IMG/VR virus record: IMGVR_UViG_3300000651_000004
Location: 8 to 64,007 of that record
From: a virus
Strand: one strand, 5' to 3'
DNA length: 64,000 nt
The position numbers were made by a program, and so were the translations under genes. How positions within the stretch are numbered: the stretch's first letter is position 1; each line of letters begins with the position of its first letter. Below the pieces are notes generated by a model. That model was given only the letters and a program-made list of their open reading frames with translations. It searched no databases and was not told the DNA's origin. Below are positions 13,979-21,085 of this stretch, in pieces.

Positions 13979-14140
13979 ATGGCAAAACTAAAGAAATATA
14001 AAAGAACTAACAGACAAATCCAGGCCGCTTCGCGCAATATGGCGCGTGCCAGGCGCAGCCCCAAAGAACAACTGCTTTTAATCGGCACTCGCCCTGGCGA
14101 ATCCAAACGCGAAGTTAAACGTTTAATGAAACAGCTATGA
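13979..14140 (+). CDS. small basic protein (53 aa)
   Basis: MAKLKKYKRTNRQIQAASRN MARARRSPKEQ..., strongly Lys/Arg-rich; a helix with many exposed Lys. It starts directly after the terminator T-run and overlaps the next gene by ATGA. With its many lysines it could be a nucleic-acid binder or a substrate in the Ub-like cluster; that is speculation. Confidence 0.5.
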   Translation: MAKLKKYKRTNRQIQAASRNMARARRSPKEQLLLIGTRPGESKREVKRLMKQL

Positions 14141-14325
14141 AAATCTCCTATGAACAAATGTTGGAGATTATCGACTACATTAATGCTCTCCTGGCCAAGG
14201 AAGGACCGCTGCTTATGACACGCTACAAATGGGCGCGGGCTTTCAAAGAGCTGGACAAGATCAAGGCTAAGGAAAAGAAACGATTAACAAAACTAACTAA
14301 ATCCAAGAAAGAAAAGAAACCATGA
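14137..14325 (+). CDS. small helical basic protein (62 aa)
   Basis: MKISYEQMLEIIDYINALLA..., helical N-terminal half and Lys-rich tail (KKRLTKLTKSKKEKKP). Coupled by ATGA to both neighbours inside the Ub-like cluster. Function unknown. Confidence 0.5.
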   Translation: MKISYEQMLEIIDYINALLAKEGPLLMTRYKWARAFKELDKIKAKEKKRLTKLTKSKKEKKP

Positions 14326-14432
14326 CCAACGCTGAAGCCAAAGCTTACAACGACCTAGCGCGCATCGCTGACGCCTTGGAAGACATTTTAAAAGTCTTAA
14401 TAGAAATTAAGAATGAAACAGCTGCCAAATAG
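14322..14432 (+). CDS. very small helical protein (36 aa)
   Basis: MTNAEAKAYNDLARIADALE DILKVLIEIK..., one amphipathic helix with heptad-like Leu/Ile spacing. Starts by ATGA overlap behind GAAAAGAAACC. Its end overlaps the PRTRC-B-like gene (start 14413) by 20 nt. Likely a small interaction peptide. Confidence 0.45.
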   Translation: MTNAEAKAYNDLARIADALEDILKVLIEIKNETAAK

Positions 14433-15201
14433 CTTTTTGACCCTGACCCATGAGGGCATTCACCGGGTCTCGATCGCTTGTGAGCCGGTCTACAACATTG
14501 ACGCCCTGGTGTCCAGGTTCGCGCAAGAGAAACAATTAATTTTCCCGCGCATTGCCGAGGTGCCTTTCGGGCTCCTGCACCTGGCGGTGCGCTCGAGCGC
14601 GACCCCCTGGAAGATGGCGGTCTTGGAACTTTCAAGCGGGTCAATGGTTTTTGACACGCTTTACCATCCGGTCAAGCGCGCGAACGATGAAGGATACGAA
14701 GAGCACGAGCTTGGGGAATGGATATCCCCTTGCTTTTGCAAGGTGAAAGACAGCTTCCCCTTGCGTTGCGAGTTCCAGTTCAACCTCTGGTACGAGGCGG
14801 GCTTGAGGCTCTTTCTCTCCGTATCCAGCGGCAACCTGGTCCAGTTCTGGGTATATTTCGACGGCCAGATTTACCGGCCGCCTTTCGGGAACATCTTCGA
14901 GTCTTCTTACCAGGTCTGTTTCGGTCACAACGAGACAGCTCTGGTCAAGGCGCTGGACAACCGTTATAGCGACTCGGGCAAGCTGTCGCGTATTCTGACT
15001 ATGCTCTCATCGAGCCCCTGGAACGCGGACACCTTCATTCAGGGCGATATCGCGATCCTGAACGATCTGGTCCGTTTTGACAGCACAAAAGCGGAGCTGC
15101 CGATGCTGCCGCCTTTAAACCCGCACAGAATCAAGGAATGCCACGTGGCCGCCAACAAGGATCTGGCGGACATCACCGGACGCATTGTCACCTACGTATG
15201 A
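14413..15201 (+). CDS. PRTRC protein B-like (candidate E2-like) protein
   Basis: Protein of 262 aa. The C-terminal half carries YRPPFGNIFESSYQVCFGHN (residues 154-173), matching the 'P-F-x-N-[IV]-x5-V-C-x-G' signature of PRTRC system protein B, which Aravind and co-workers grouped with prokaryotic E2-like folds; Cys169 would be the thiol-ester candidate. The N-terminal half is beta-rich and unknown. It lies between the Ub-like gene and the E1-like gene, and shares ATGA coupling with the next gene (15198), as expected for one pathway. Assignment rests on motif pattern and synteny; a search with a PRTRC-B profile would decide. Confidence 0.6.
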   Translation: MKQLPNSFLTLTHEGIHRVSIACEPVYNIDALVSRFAQEKQLIFPRIAEVPFGLLHLAVRSSATPWKMAVLELSSGSMVFDTLYHPVKRANDEGYEEHELGEWISPCFCKVKDSFPLRCEFQFNLWYEAGLRLFLSVSSGNLVQFWVYFDGQIYRPPFGNIFESSYQVCFGHNETALVKALDNRYSDSGKLSRILTMLSSSPWNADTFIQGDIAILNDLVRFDSTKAELPMLPPLNPHRIKECHVAANKDLADITGRIVTYV

Positions 15202-15548
15202 TCGAACCAAATAAAGATAATTGGCACCATGAAGTGGTTGAGAAAGCCAGGGTTAACCATAGCGCTGCCCTGGCTGACTTGATCAAGATTCACCGGGCCA
15301 ACCTGCTGGCTCAGTTTACCAGCAGAGTAAGGAACAGGTACGACCATTTCGATGTCTTCACCTTGGTTAACATCCTGGCCCAAGGCTACCTGGACCCCTA
15401 CGCGCGCGACACGTTGAACGCGCTCGACCCGCAATTAGAAGAGCAATTGAGCCAGATTTATAACCTGACGCAATCCGCCCTGGCCAAGATCTCCAAACTA
15501 CAAGCGCCGGATCTCGGCAAATTGAAAGAACTACTTAACTATCTATGA
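15198..15548 (+). CDS. unknown helical member of the Ub-like cluster (116 aa)
   Basis: MIEPNKDNWHHEVVEKARVN..., mostly helices (LADLIKIHRANLLAQF; FDVFTLVNILAQGYL; SQIYNLTQSALAKISKL). Start at 15198 overlaps the stop of the PRTRC-B-like gene and its stop overlaps the start of the E1-like gene (ATGA), so the three are co-translated. Not recognised; a partner or adaptor of the E1/E2-like proteins is the simplest idea. Confidence 0.6.
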   Translation: MIEPNKDNWHHEVVEKARVNHSAALADLIKIHRANLLAQFTSRVRNRYDHFDVFTLVNILAQGYLDPYARDTLNALDPQLEEQLSQIYNLTQSALAKISKLQAPDLGKLKELLNYL

Positions 15549-16201
15549 GCCATTTAATTGTTGGAGCCGGGGGCACCGCCAGCTGGCTGGTGCCCTTGCT
15601 CAAGCGGATGGTCAAGCCTCCGGCCAATATCACGGTTTGTGACGGCGACATCCTGGAAGCCAGGAACATTGATCGCCAGCTCTTTGACCAAACCTTTATC
15701 GGCTGGAACAAAGCGGAAGCCCTGGCTGAACTGCATATCATAAACTATGACCCGAATTATCTATCGCGGGATTGGGACCTTTATTCTATCGAAGGACCGT
15801 GGAGTTGTCTCTGGTGTTGCGCGGACAATCATGTTGCTCGCGCTTTATGCCTGGACCTGGTTGACGAAGACAAGGCGCTAATGACCATCATCGGGGGCAA
15901 CGAGTACAACGATAGCGAGGCATACCCCTATTTAAAAGCCTGGAAAGGCAGCAGTGCCGATCCCAGGCTTTATTATCCGGAGCTGCTTAACGATCAAAGC
16001 AACGATCCGACCAACCCCAGTTGCCAGGGATTACCGCAGGAACAAAATCGCCAGCTGGCTCTGGCCAATTACTTAAGCGCCGGATTCATGATGCACTTGT
16101 ATTGGTTCATCACCAATCATGGCCACGAGGTGGAGAAGATCAATTGGCCGATGCGCCACATGTGCAATTTTGCGGCCTTTAACACCAAACCAATGCGATG
16201 A
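15545..16201 (+). CDS. E1-like / ThiF-family adenylating enzyme
   Basis: Short ThiF/E1-superfamily protein (218 aa) expected to adenylate the C-terminus of the Ub-like protein. Visible: glycine loop VGAGGTAS (6-13); acidic CDGDILEARN (32-41); RQLF (44-47) with Lys56 (WNKAEA), the 'D-x-D..E..N..RQ..F...G..K' signature of the family; an Asp at ADNH (93-96); and a Cys in NPSC (about 160) followed by a helix-rich LALANYLSAGFMM, as in PRTRC-type ThiF proteins, which end 'PSCSLAEAL..Q.LF.N'. It lacks zinc CxxC pairs and other E1 domains. Coupled by ATGA to both neighbours. Strong family call; target unknown. Confidence 0.85.
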   Translation: MSHLIVGAGGTASWLVPLLKRMVKPPANITVCDGDILEARNIDRQLFDQTFIGWNKAEALAELHIINYDPNYLSRDWDLYSIEGPWSCLWCCADNHVARALCLDLVDEDKALMTIIGGNEYNDSEAYPYLKAWKGSSADPRLYYPELLNDQSNDPTNPSCQGLPQEQNRQLALANYLSAGFMMHLYWFITNHGHEVEKINWPMRHMCNFAAFNTKPMR

Positions 16202-17154
16202 AATTTCAGCTATATATCAACGCAGTAAATCACCATGTTAAAATCATCACTGAAGGGCAACAATCAGGGGCTGACTTTGTTCTGCTCGCCGAGCGCGATC
16301 CGGAAGAAGAGATCCAGTTCACATCCGATTGTGCTTATTACAACCCATTGCTTAAGCGTATCGACGCCCTGCAGCTCTTTCTGGTCAATGGTACTGGCGA
16401 TCTGATGGGCTATCATTCCGGTCGCCCTCCGGGATCGCTTAACAAAGCTGAGCGAAAGATCTTGTGGCGCGGCTGGTTCAAGTTAATTCCGCGCAACTTG
16501 AGCGCCCTGGACGTGCCGCCCTTGATCTTTGCTCAGATGCAGCGGTTTCCCAAAATGAAAGGGGTAATCAGCCAGGCAATAAGAACTCAGATGGGATTGC
16601 GGGTGCCGGATGAACTGGAAGCGCCTGATATCGACGCCTGGATGGCTTGGATCATGGCGCAACGGATGGCGATCACGCCGGTAATCAAAAGCTGCTTCGA
16701 ACAGCTTCGAACTAGTCCATCATTCCTGGTTTTTCCTGTTCCGGTCAAAACCTTCTTTTTGACCGGGGTTGAGCCTGAGCCGCAGTTTGAGATTCGAGTA
16801 CGGCGATGTGAGATTCGCACCGTTAAACAACTTCAACGCCAGCTGTTCGAATCTTACGAGCACCGTCTTACGGTGCCCAAGTCGTTGCTGGACGCCGGCA
16901 ATGACGCTCTCCTGGCTCATGCTAAAAAAGAGTGGGGCGATGACTGGGACCAGATTCAGCAGTATTCGACCGGATCAGACTTAATCCAGGCTGATAAAGC
17001 CGAATCGATTGAAACCGGACTGATCATTTTCGTTAAAGGCCCCAACGATTCGAGCTTCCAATTCTGGAGTGATCCGGCTGGCCGGCCGGATTCGATTCAC
17101 GATTTATTCGCGAAAGTTATCGAGGAACAAGAACACAATGCAAGAGTACGTTGA
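16198..17154 (+). CDS. unknown member of the Ub-like cluster (318 aa)
   Basis: MKFQLYINAVNHHVKIITEG..., mixed alpha/beta protein with no recognised domain. Segments of note: RIDALQLFLVNGTGDLMGYH; helix-rich centre with IDAWMAWIMAQRMAITPVIK; FLVFPVPVKTFFLTGVEPEP; C-terminal SIETGLIIFVKGPNDSSFQF. Starts by ATGA overlap with the E1-like gene and ends 17 nt inside the JAB gene, so it belongs to the same unit. It is not one of the PRTRC proteins I can recognise, and may hold a fast-diverging substrate-recognition or E2/E3-type function. Confidence 0.65.
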   Translation: MKFQLYINAVNHHVKIITEGQQSGADFVLLAERDPEEEIQFTSDCAYYNPLLKRIDALQLFLVNGTGDLMGYHSGRPPGSLNKAERKILWRGWFKLIPRNLSALDVPPLIFAQMQRFPKMKGVISQAIRTQMGLRVPDELEAPDIDAWMAWIMAQRMAITPVIKSCFEQLRTSPSFLVFPVPVKTFFLTGVEPEPQFEIRVRRCEIRTVKQLQRQLFESYEHRLTVPKSLLDAGNDALLAHAKKEWGDDWDQIQQYSTGSDLIQADKAESIETGLIIFVKGPNDSSFQFWSDPAGRPDSIHDLFAKVIEEQEHNARVR

Positions 17155-18232
17155 CCCATTCATTACTAGTGACGGGAAATTTTATACCCGTTTCGAGAGT
17201 CCGCTGGTCACGGGCTATATGCCCGTTCCGATCCCGAAGGGTGACCCCACCCTTCGCTGGCACGGGCCGAAGATCCATTTGGAACAAAGCTGGTGGCCGG
17301 CTTTGAAATTCATGGAAGACCATGCCGCGCATGAAGTGATTTTGCGGCTCTTCATGCTGGCTGATAAATCTGAGATCATCATTTTTCCGCTTAGCCAGAT
17401 CTATGGCACCGGCATGACTGTGAAAGAAGAGATAAGCCAGGAAGAGCGCGAAACCTGGGCTAAAGCCGGCCTGATTGAGGCCGGCACGGTACATAGCCAT
17501 TGTGATGGAGGCGCGTTTCAATCCTCGACTGATAAGAACGATGAGGAAGCCCGTGACGGGCTCCATCTTACAGTCGGCAAACTGAAAAGCGATCAATTCG
17601 ATATTCATTCGAGGATGACCTGGACGATTCCAGGAGAAGAGAAAGACGGAAAAGTTATCCGGGCATCCATCCGAACCAGCCAGGCAACGAACCTGGCCGA
17701 TTGGTTTATCTTTCCTGATCACGTACTGGCTTTCATCGCGGCAGAACCGGAGCTGGAACGGGATGTGATTAAATACGTGCTGACCAAGCCTCCGCATGTG
17801 CATGTCGTCTATCCTCCAGAGTGGAAAGAGAAACTGATTCGCCGCCAGACTATGGTTACCAGCACCAGCCCAGTCGCTGGTTCGCATAACATGTGGAGTG
17901 CGCCTTATCAGCAGCAGCCTCTCTCGATGGCTGACGATATCCCAATCTATAAAAAAAAAGAAAACAGCCAAAACCAGGACCCAAGATTGCTCGACGCAAA
18001 AGAAAACCTCATCTGGGATCTCTGGAGTGAGGTGATGGGTATAATCGCTGACAGTGCCCAGCTTCGTGAGTACCAGGTCAGTGTCAGCGATTTTGAACCC
18101 ATTAAACGGCCGCAGCTCTTCAAATGCGTACCGGAAGCAGTAGAGGTATGGGCATCAATCGCCGGGATGCTGGCCGCCAACAACGTTTCTGAAGCAGAGT
18201 TTTTTCAAAACTTTGACGACAGGCTTACTTGA
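17138..18232 (+). CDS. JAB/MPN (JAMM) metalloprotease
   Basis: Zinc isopeptidase-like protein of 364 aa, expected to remove or process the Ub-like modifier. The JAMM signature H-x-H-x7-S-x2-D is complete: His119, His121, Ser129, Asp132 (VHSHCDGG...QSSTD), with an upstream Glu candidate in AHEVIL (about residue 66). N-terminal part beta-rich; C-terminal part (from about 260) is helical and unknown. Start ATG behind GAACAAGAACACA; an upstream in-frame ATG at 17069 lies in the preceding gene. Corresponds in role to the JAB-bearing protein A of PRTRC clusters. Family call strong; the Glu is less certain. Confidence 0.85.
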   Translation: MQEYVDPFITSDGKFYTRFESPLVTGYMPVPIPKGDPTLRWHGPKIHLEQSWWPALKFMEDHAAHEVILRLFMLADKSEIIIFPLSQIYGTGMTVKEEISQEERETWAKAGLIEAGTVHSHCDGGAFQSSTDKNDEEARDGLHLTVGKLKSDQFDIHSRMTWTIPGEEKDGKVIRASIRTSQATNLADWFIFPDHVLAFIAAEPELERDVIKYVLTKPPHVHVVYPPEWKEKLIRRQTMVTSTSPVAGSHNMWSAPYQQQPLSMADDIPIYKKKENSQNQDPRLLDAKENLIWDLWSEVMGIIADSAQLREYQVSVSDFEPIKRPQLFKCVPEAVEVWASIAGMLAANNVSEAEFFQNFDDRLT

Positions 18233-18471
18233 ACCATGAACATGAAGACATACGTAACGAGGGTTGCGTGGACTCGATCCAGGATGACGCCGAGTTCCTT
18301 GTTTGGATGTACGAGGGGCATTACGGCTTCATCAATCCCCTGGATCAGTTCGAGTTTGATGATGAGCTTTCACGAGCTCATTTTGAGACCCCTTGGCCAT
18401 TCTACTTCATACTGGCTAAGTGGCGTCCGGTCGCCTTCGACCTGTGGCGCAGATTGAGACGGTCACGCTGA
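18229..18471 (+). CDS. small acidic hypothetical protein (80 aa)
   Basis: Reads MNHEHEDIRNEGCVDSIQDD..., acidic N-terminus and a Trp/Arg-rich end (ILAKWRPVAFDLWRRLRRSR). The TTG start overlaps the JAB stop (TTGA), implying coupled translation; no ATG fits the frame. A competing frame begins with ATG at 18236 but has poor composition. Its 3' end overlaps the convergent Cys-rich gene by 9 nt. Confidence 0.45.
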   Translation: MNHEHEDIRNEGCVDSIQDDAEFLVWMYEGHYGFINPLDQFEFDDELSRAHFETPWPFYFILAKWRPVAFDLWRRLRRSR

Positions 18472-19059
18472 CCGTTTCCAACACCAATCGGGGAACACCA
18501 TTTTCTTGGTGATTCCCTTTTTTAACGCTTCCAGGGGCAGATGGATCTGTGCCTGGTTAGAGCATCCACACACCTGACAGGCTCCCAGCCGCTCATCGAA
18601 AGGAGATCTCTTATGACCGATAAGTTCTAAAGTATATTTGATTAAGCCACGGCATGGCTGGCAGCCTTCAATTGGGATATTCTTAGGACATGAAGCGCAA
18701 ATTTCCGCCCTGGTATCGGCCTCAGCCTGGGATACAAAAGCTCTCTTCTTCATCCATGCCGCCGCGACCTGGAGAAAATGTCGTACATCTTCCAGGTCAA
18801 CCGAGTGCTCTGAAGAGGGCGATTGGCAAGGTCGGCAGAATATTGCGCGCGCGTTAGGGGGTAACTTAGTGCAGATCTGAGTCTGGATTTCATTATCCAG
18901 ATCCGGCCCAGCCATAAAGGAATTGATTTGCCGGTGCTTGCGCACTTTCTCGCGCAAATCATAATAATCGCCTCCACGCAATTCGAGGCCTGAATCTTCC
19001 TGGTAGTACTTCCAACCGCCAGGAGGAACGTGGAGCAAATTCGAAAGACATTGAAACAT
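18463..19059 (-). CDS. Cys-rich zinc-binding phage protein (198 aa)
   Basis: C-terminal half holds regularly spaced Cys pairs: ICASCPKN, EGCQPCRG, LGACQVCGC and a final DWCW, enough for two or more zinc sites. I recognise this 'C-A-x-C-P-x-N ... CxxC ... CxxCxC ... P.W.CW' layout from hypothetical proteins of other phages. The N-terminal half (LHVPPGGWKYYQEDSG; RKHRQINSF) is unrelated to known folds. It is one of three minus-strand genes inside the + block and overlaps the end of 18229-18471. Likely nucleic-acid or protein-binding; function unknown. Confidence 0.7.
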   Translation of the reverse strand: MFQCLSNLLHVPPGGWKYYQEDSGLELRGGDYYDLREKVRKHRQINSFMAGPDLDNEIQTQICTKLPPNARAIFCRPCQSPSSEHSVDLEDVRHFLQVAAAWMKKRAFVSQAEADTRAEICASCPKNIPIEGCQPCRGLIKYTLELIGHKRSPFDERLGACQVCGCSNQAQIHLPLEALKKGITKKMVFPDWCWKRSA

Positions 19060-19125
19060 GGTAAGTTATAGACTACAAAGTGGAAAAAGCGGGTCATTCG
19101 ACTCGCGGGAATTCTACAATCGCAT

Positions 19126-19425
19126 ATGTCTCAAGGAAGCAATCCCGGATGTAAAGCCATGGAAAGCCAGGTTGCGCGCGTGCCTGGAACCAATATTGGC
19201 GGGGGTGCTAAACCCGGCCCCAATGACGGCACAAAGCATATCAACCCAGTCCCAAGCTTTTCAGGTGGTTCGGGAGGACATGACCGGGCAACAAACCCGC
19301 GCGAAAAAGCAATGGAAGGAGAAGTAAATCCAGTGCCAAAAGGTGGCGGCGGCGGCCGATCTTCACGCGCATCACAAGGAACAAATTTCGCAGCCAAGCG
19401 GGCTGCAGTCAGAAAAAAAGGGTAA
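19126..19425 (+). CDS. Gly-rich low-complexity phage protein (99 aa)
   Basis: MSQGSNPGCKAMESQVARVP..., rich in Gly/Pro/Asn with a basic end (GRSSRASQGTNFAAKRAAV). Gly/Asn-rich disordered proteins of this type are common beside virion genes in other phages. A second open frame (19058-19327) overlaps it; I prefer this one for its typical composition. Function unknown. Confidence 0.5.
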   Translation: MSQGSNPGCKAMESQVARVPGTNIGGGAKPGPNDGTKHINPVPSFSGGSGGHDRATNPREKAMEGEVNPVPKGGGGGRSSRASQGTNFAAKRAAVRKKG

Positions 19426-19558
19426 AAAGAACCAGCAAAGCCCAGATGGGCGGTTCCAGTTCTCCTGATCCGCGGTTTGGAGCAGCCCGATGGAACATGT
19501 GAGTGACCAAGGTTTAAAGAATTTTATTGCCTTGGTTTTGGAACAAGAAGAATCACCA

Positions 19559-19795
19559 ATGGCTAAGCTCACAGCAGCTAAACGCAGAGCGCTTCCCTCT
19601 AAAAGCTTCGCTCTTCCCGGCAAGGGAAAAGGGCCTGAAGGCAAAGGCGCTGGTTCTTATCCGATCCCAGATCGCAGCCATGCACAAAATGCATTGGCGC
19701 GCGTCAGTCAACACGGTTCTTCAGAGGAAAAAGCCAGGGTGCGCGCGAAAGTGCGTGCAAAATATCCAGGGATGGGTAAAGCCAAGAAGAAGTAA
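19559..19795 (+). CDS. conserved small Lys-rich protein (78 aa; DUF6582-like)
   Basis: MAKLTAAKRRALPSKSFALP then GKGKGPEGKGAGSYPIPDRS followed by HAQNALARVSQHGSSEEKAR. The pattern 'LTaakRkaLP.saFAlPg....G.ypIpD..HArnALaRvsqhGs..ekakVraaV..kyP' is widespread in phages and bacteria and of unknown role. The ATG at 19559 matches the family start; an in-frame extension to 19490 is possible but not supported. The region 19426-19558 before it holds only an 18-codon frame (19446-19502). Confidence 0.75.
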   Translation: MAKLTAAKRRALPSKSFALPGKGKGPEGKGAGSYPIPDRSHAQNALARVSQHGSSEEKARVRAKVRAKYPGMGKAKKK

Positions 19796-19903
19796 TTTTA
19801 ATGCCGGGAGCAAGAGAGCGTATCTGCTTTGTTTCGGACTCACCTCCTTTCCAAAGCGTGAACGGGCTCCGGTGCGGGTAACTGCACCCCCGGCACCATT
19901 TTT

Positions 19904-20326
19904 ATGCCTCCTTCAATTCCTGCACCGGGAATTCCACCTGAAGTACGGCTTTCAACTCAAGTGCCAGCCGGGGTAAAATTGCCAGCTGGCACCCAACCCA
20001 ATCAATTGGATAACCCACCCCTGACCCGTTCGATTATTCCGAGCGCCACCCCGCCCCAATACGTGGTCAGCGACCCTTTTACCGGGTTGGGAGTGATTGA
20101 GGTTTTGAATATTCGAGCAGCCATGTTGGCGCGCCTGGAGCTGCTTGACGCGGACAAGGAAGTTAATCCCGACAATGTTGACGCTGTAAAACGGGTCCTG
20201 GCTGTTTTAAGCGCCAAGCTCGACCCTCGCCCTGCCAATGCAGGACTCGCAGTGCTTCCGATCCCCGCACCACCGCCGGCCCTGGTTGGGACAGTGCCGA
20301 TGCCTCAACCGTTGCCGCTTAAATAA
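19904..20326 (+). CDS. Pro-rich hypothetical protein (140 aa)
   Basis: MPPSIPAPGIPPEVRLSTQV..., Pro-rich at both ends with a helical centre (LGVIEVLNIRAAMLARLELL; NVDAVKRVLAVLSAKLD). A shorter frame MPGARERICFVSDSPPFQ (19801-19881) lies before it and is not counted. Overlaps the convergent minus-strand gene at its 3' end by 22 nt. Function unknown. Confidence 0.5.
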   Translation: MPPSIPAPGIPPEVRLSTQVPAGVKLPAGTQPNQLDNPPLTRSIIPSATPPQYVVSDPFTGLGVIEVLNIRAAMLARLELLDADKEVNPDNVDAVKRVLAVLSAKLDPRPANAGLAVLPIPAPPPALVGTVPMPQPLPLK

Positions 20327-20874
20327 TTGGCGGCGATCTGGGTCCAGGCGCTCAAGCGGCCGGCAATAAAAAGATAAGGAGCCAGTGATGCCGGTAATCC
20401 GATCGTGATCGCTACACACGCTGTGTAAGCGCTGGGATTTGGATAAAGTTGTTTGCCCAACGCTGCAAACTCGGCAGTAACCGAATCCAATCTCCTGGCC
20501 AGTTCAGGCCGGAACTTGCGAAGAAGATCATCTACTTCGACCCAGATTGGATCAATCTCTTCCCGCTGGAACGTGCCGCCCCATCCCGGCACTCTTTCAT
20601 TACGACCAAGGATCAACGGCATTTCGATTGCTGGGAAAGGCTGATCCAAAAATTCGACAGTTTTCTCTAAAGGCGCATGCTTAGCGCCGATGCATAATAT
20701 CCCAGCCGCAATCGCTTTCGCCAGACACCCGCCGCCAGCGGCAGCGTTGGTGACCGTGACAGTGGACGGATTATTGCGAAAAGTACTTTCATGATGCGCA
20801 CGAAAGAGCGCATCCAGTAACTGCTGCTCGCTTTCGGTGAGCGGTTCAGCACGCCAAAAAGGAACAATGCCCAT
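20305..20874 (-). CDS. truncated citrate-synthase-like protein (189 aa)
   Basis: Resembles the catalytic core of citrate synthase or citryl-CoA lyase. RAHHESTFRNNPSTVTVTNA (about 26-45) corresponds to 'adHelNASTFaaRv.aStga'; AAGILCIGAKHAPLEKTVEF to 'aaGi.aL.GPlHGGAnE.v'; RVPGWGGTF to 'iPGfGHrvY'; and PSAYTACVAITIGLPASLAP then YLFIAGRLSAW to 'd.ysg.l...lGip...fT.lFaiaR..GW'. The full enzyme is about 370-430 aa, so the N-terminal part is missing. The second active-site His region reads GGTF in place of GHxx and the position of the catalytic Asp appears to be Ser/Ala. So it may be non-catalytic or act on another CoA substrate. On the minus strand, starting over the divergent + gene. Confidence 0.6.
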   Translation of the reverse strand: MGIVPFWRAEPLTESEQQLLDALFRAHHESTFRNNPSTVTVTNAAAGGGCLAKAIAAGILCIGAKHAPLEKTVEFLDQPFPAIEMPLILGRNERVPGWGGTFQREEIDPIWVEVDDLLRKFRPELARRLDSVTAEFAALGKQLYPNPSAYTACVAITIGLPASLAPYLFIAGRLSAWTQIAANYLSGNG

Positions 20875-21085
20875 GCCCGATCTTATTTTAGAGGAAAAAC
20901 CTATTTATTTAAATGGCGTAGAGCGGGAAATTCTGCTTTACGACCTGCATTGCAGGCTGAGCGATCTGCTCAATTATATTGACCTGGCTAAGACGCATTT
21001 GAGCGCCATGCCGGAAAACTGGGTTCGTTTAAGGGCCAGCACCTTACGAACCTTGATAGCAAAGCTGGAAGAAGAAACAAAATGA
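20867..21085 (+). CDS. small hypothetical helical protein (72 aa)
   Basis: MPMPDLILEEKPIYLNGVER..., helical with C-terminal coiled-coil character (TLRTLIAKLEEETK). Start at 20867 (or 20873) behind AAAAAGGAACA. Its first codons overlap the first codons of the divergent citrate-synthase-like gene (start 20874). ATGA overlap with the next gene. Function unknown. Confidence 0.55.
   Translation: MPMPDLILEEKPIYLNGVEREILLYDLHCRLSDLLNYIDLAKTHLSAMPENWVRLRASTLRTLIAKLEEETK

Noticed and set aside
19058-19327. 89-codon + frame overlapping 19126-19425
   Set aside because: Its start lies over the first codons of the minus-strand Cys-rich gene and the competing frame has typical phage-protein composition.
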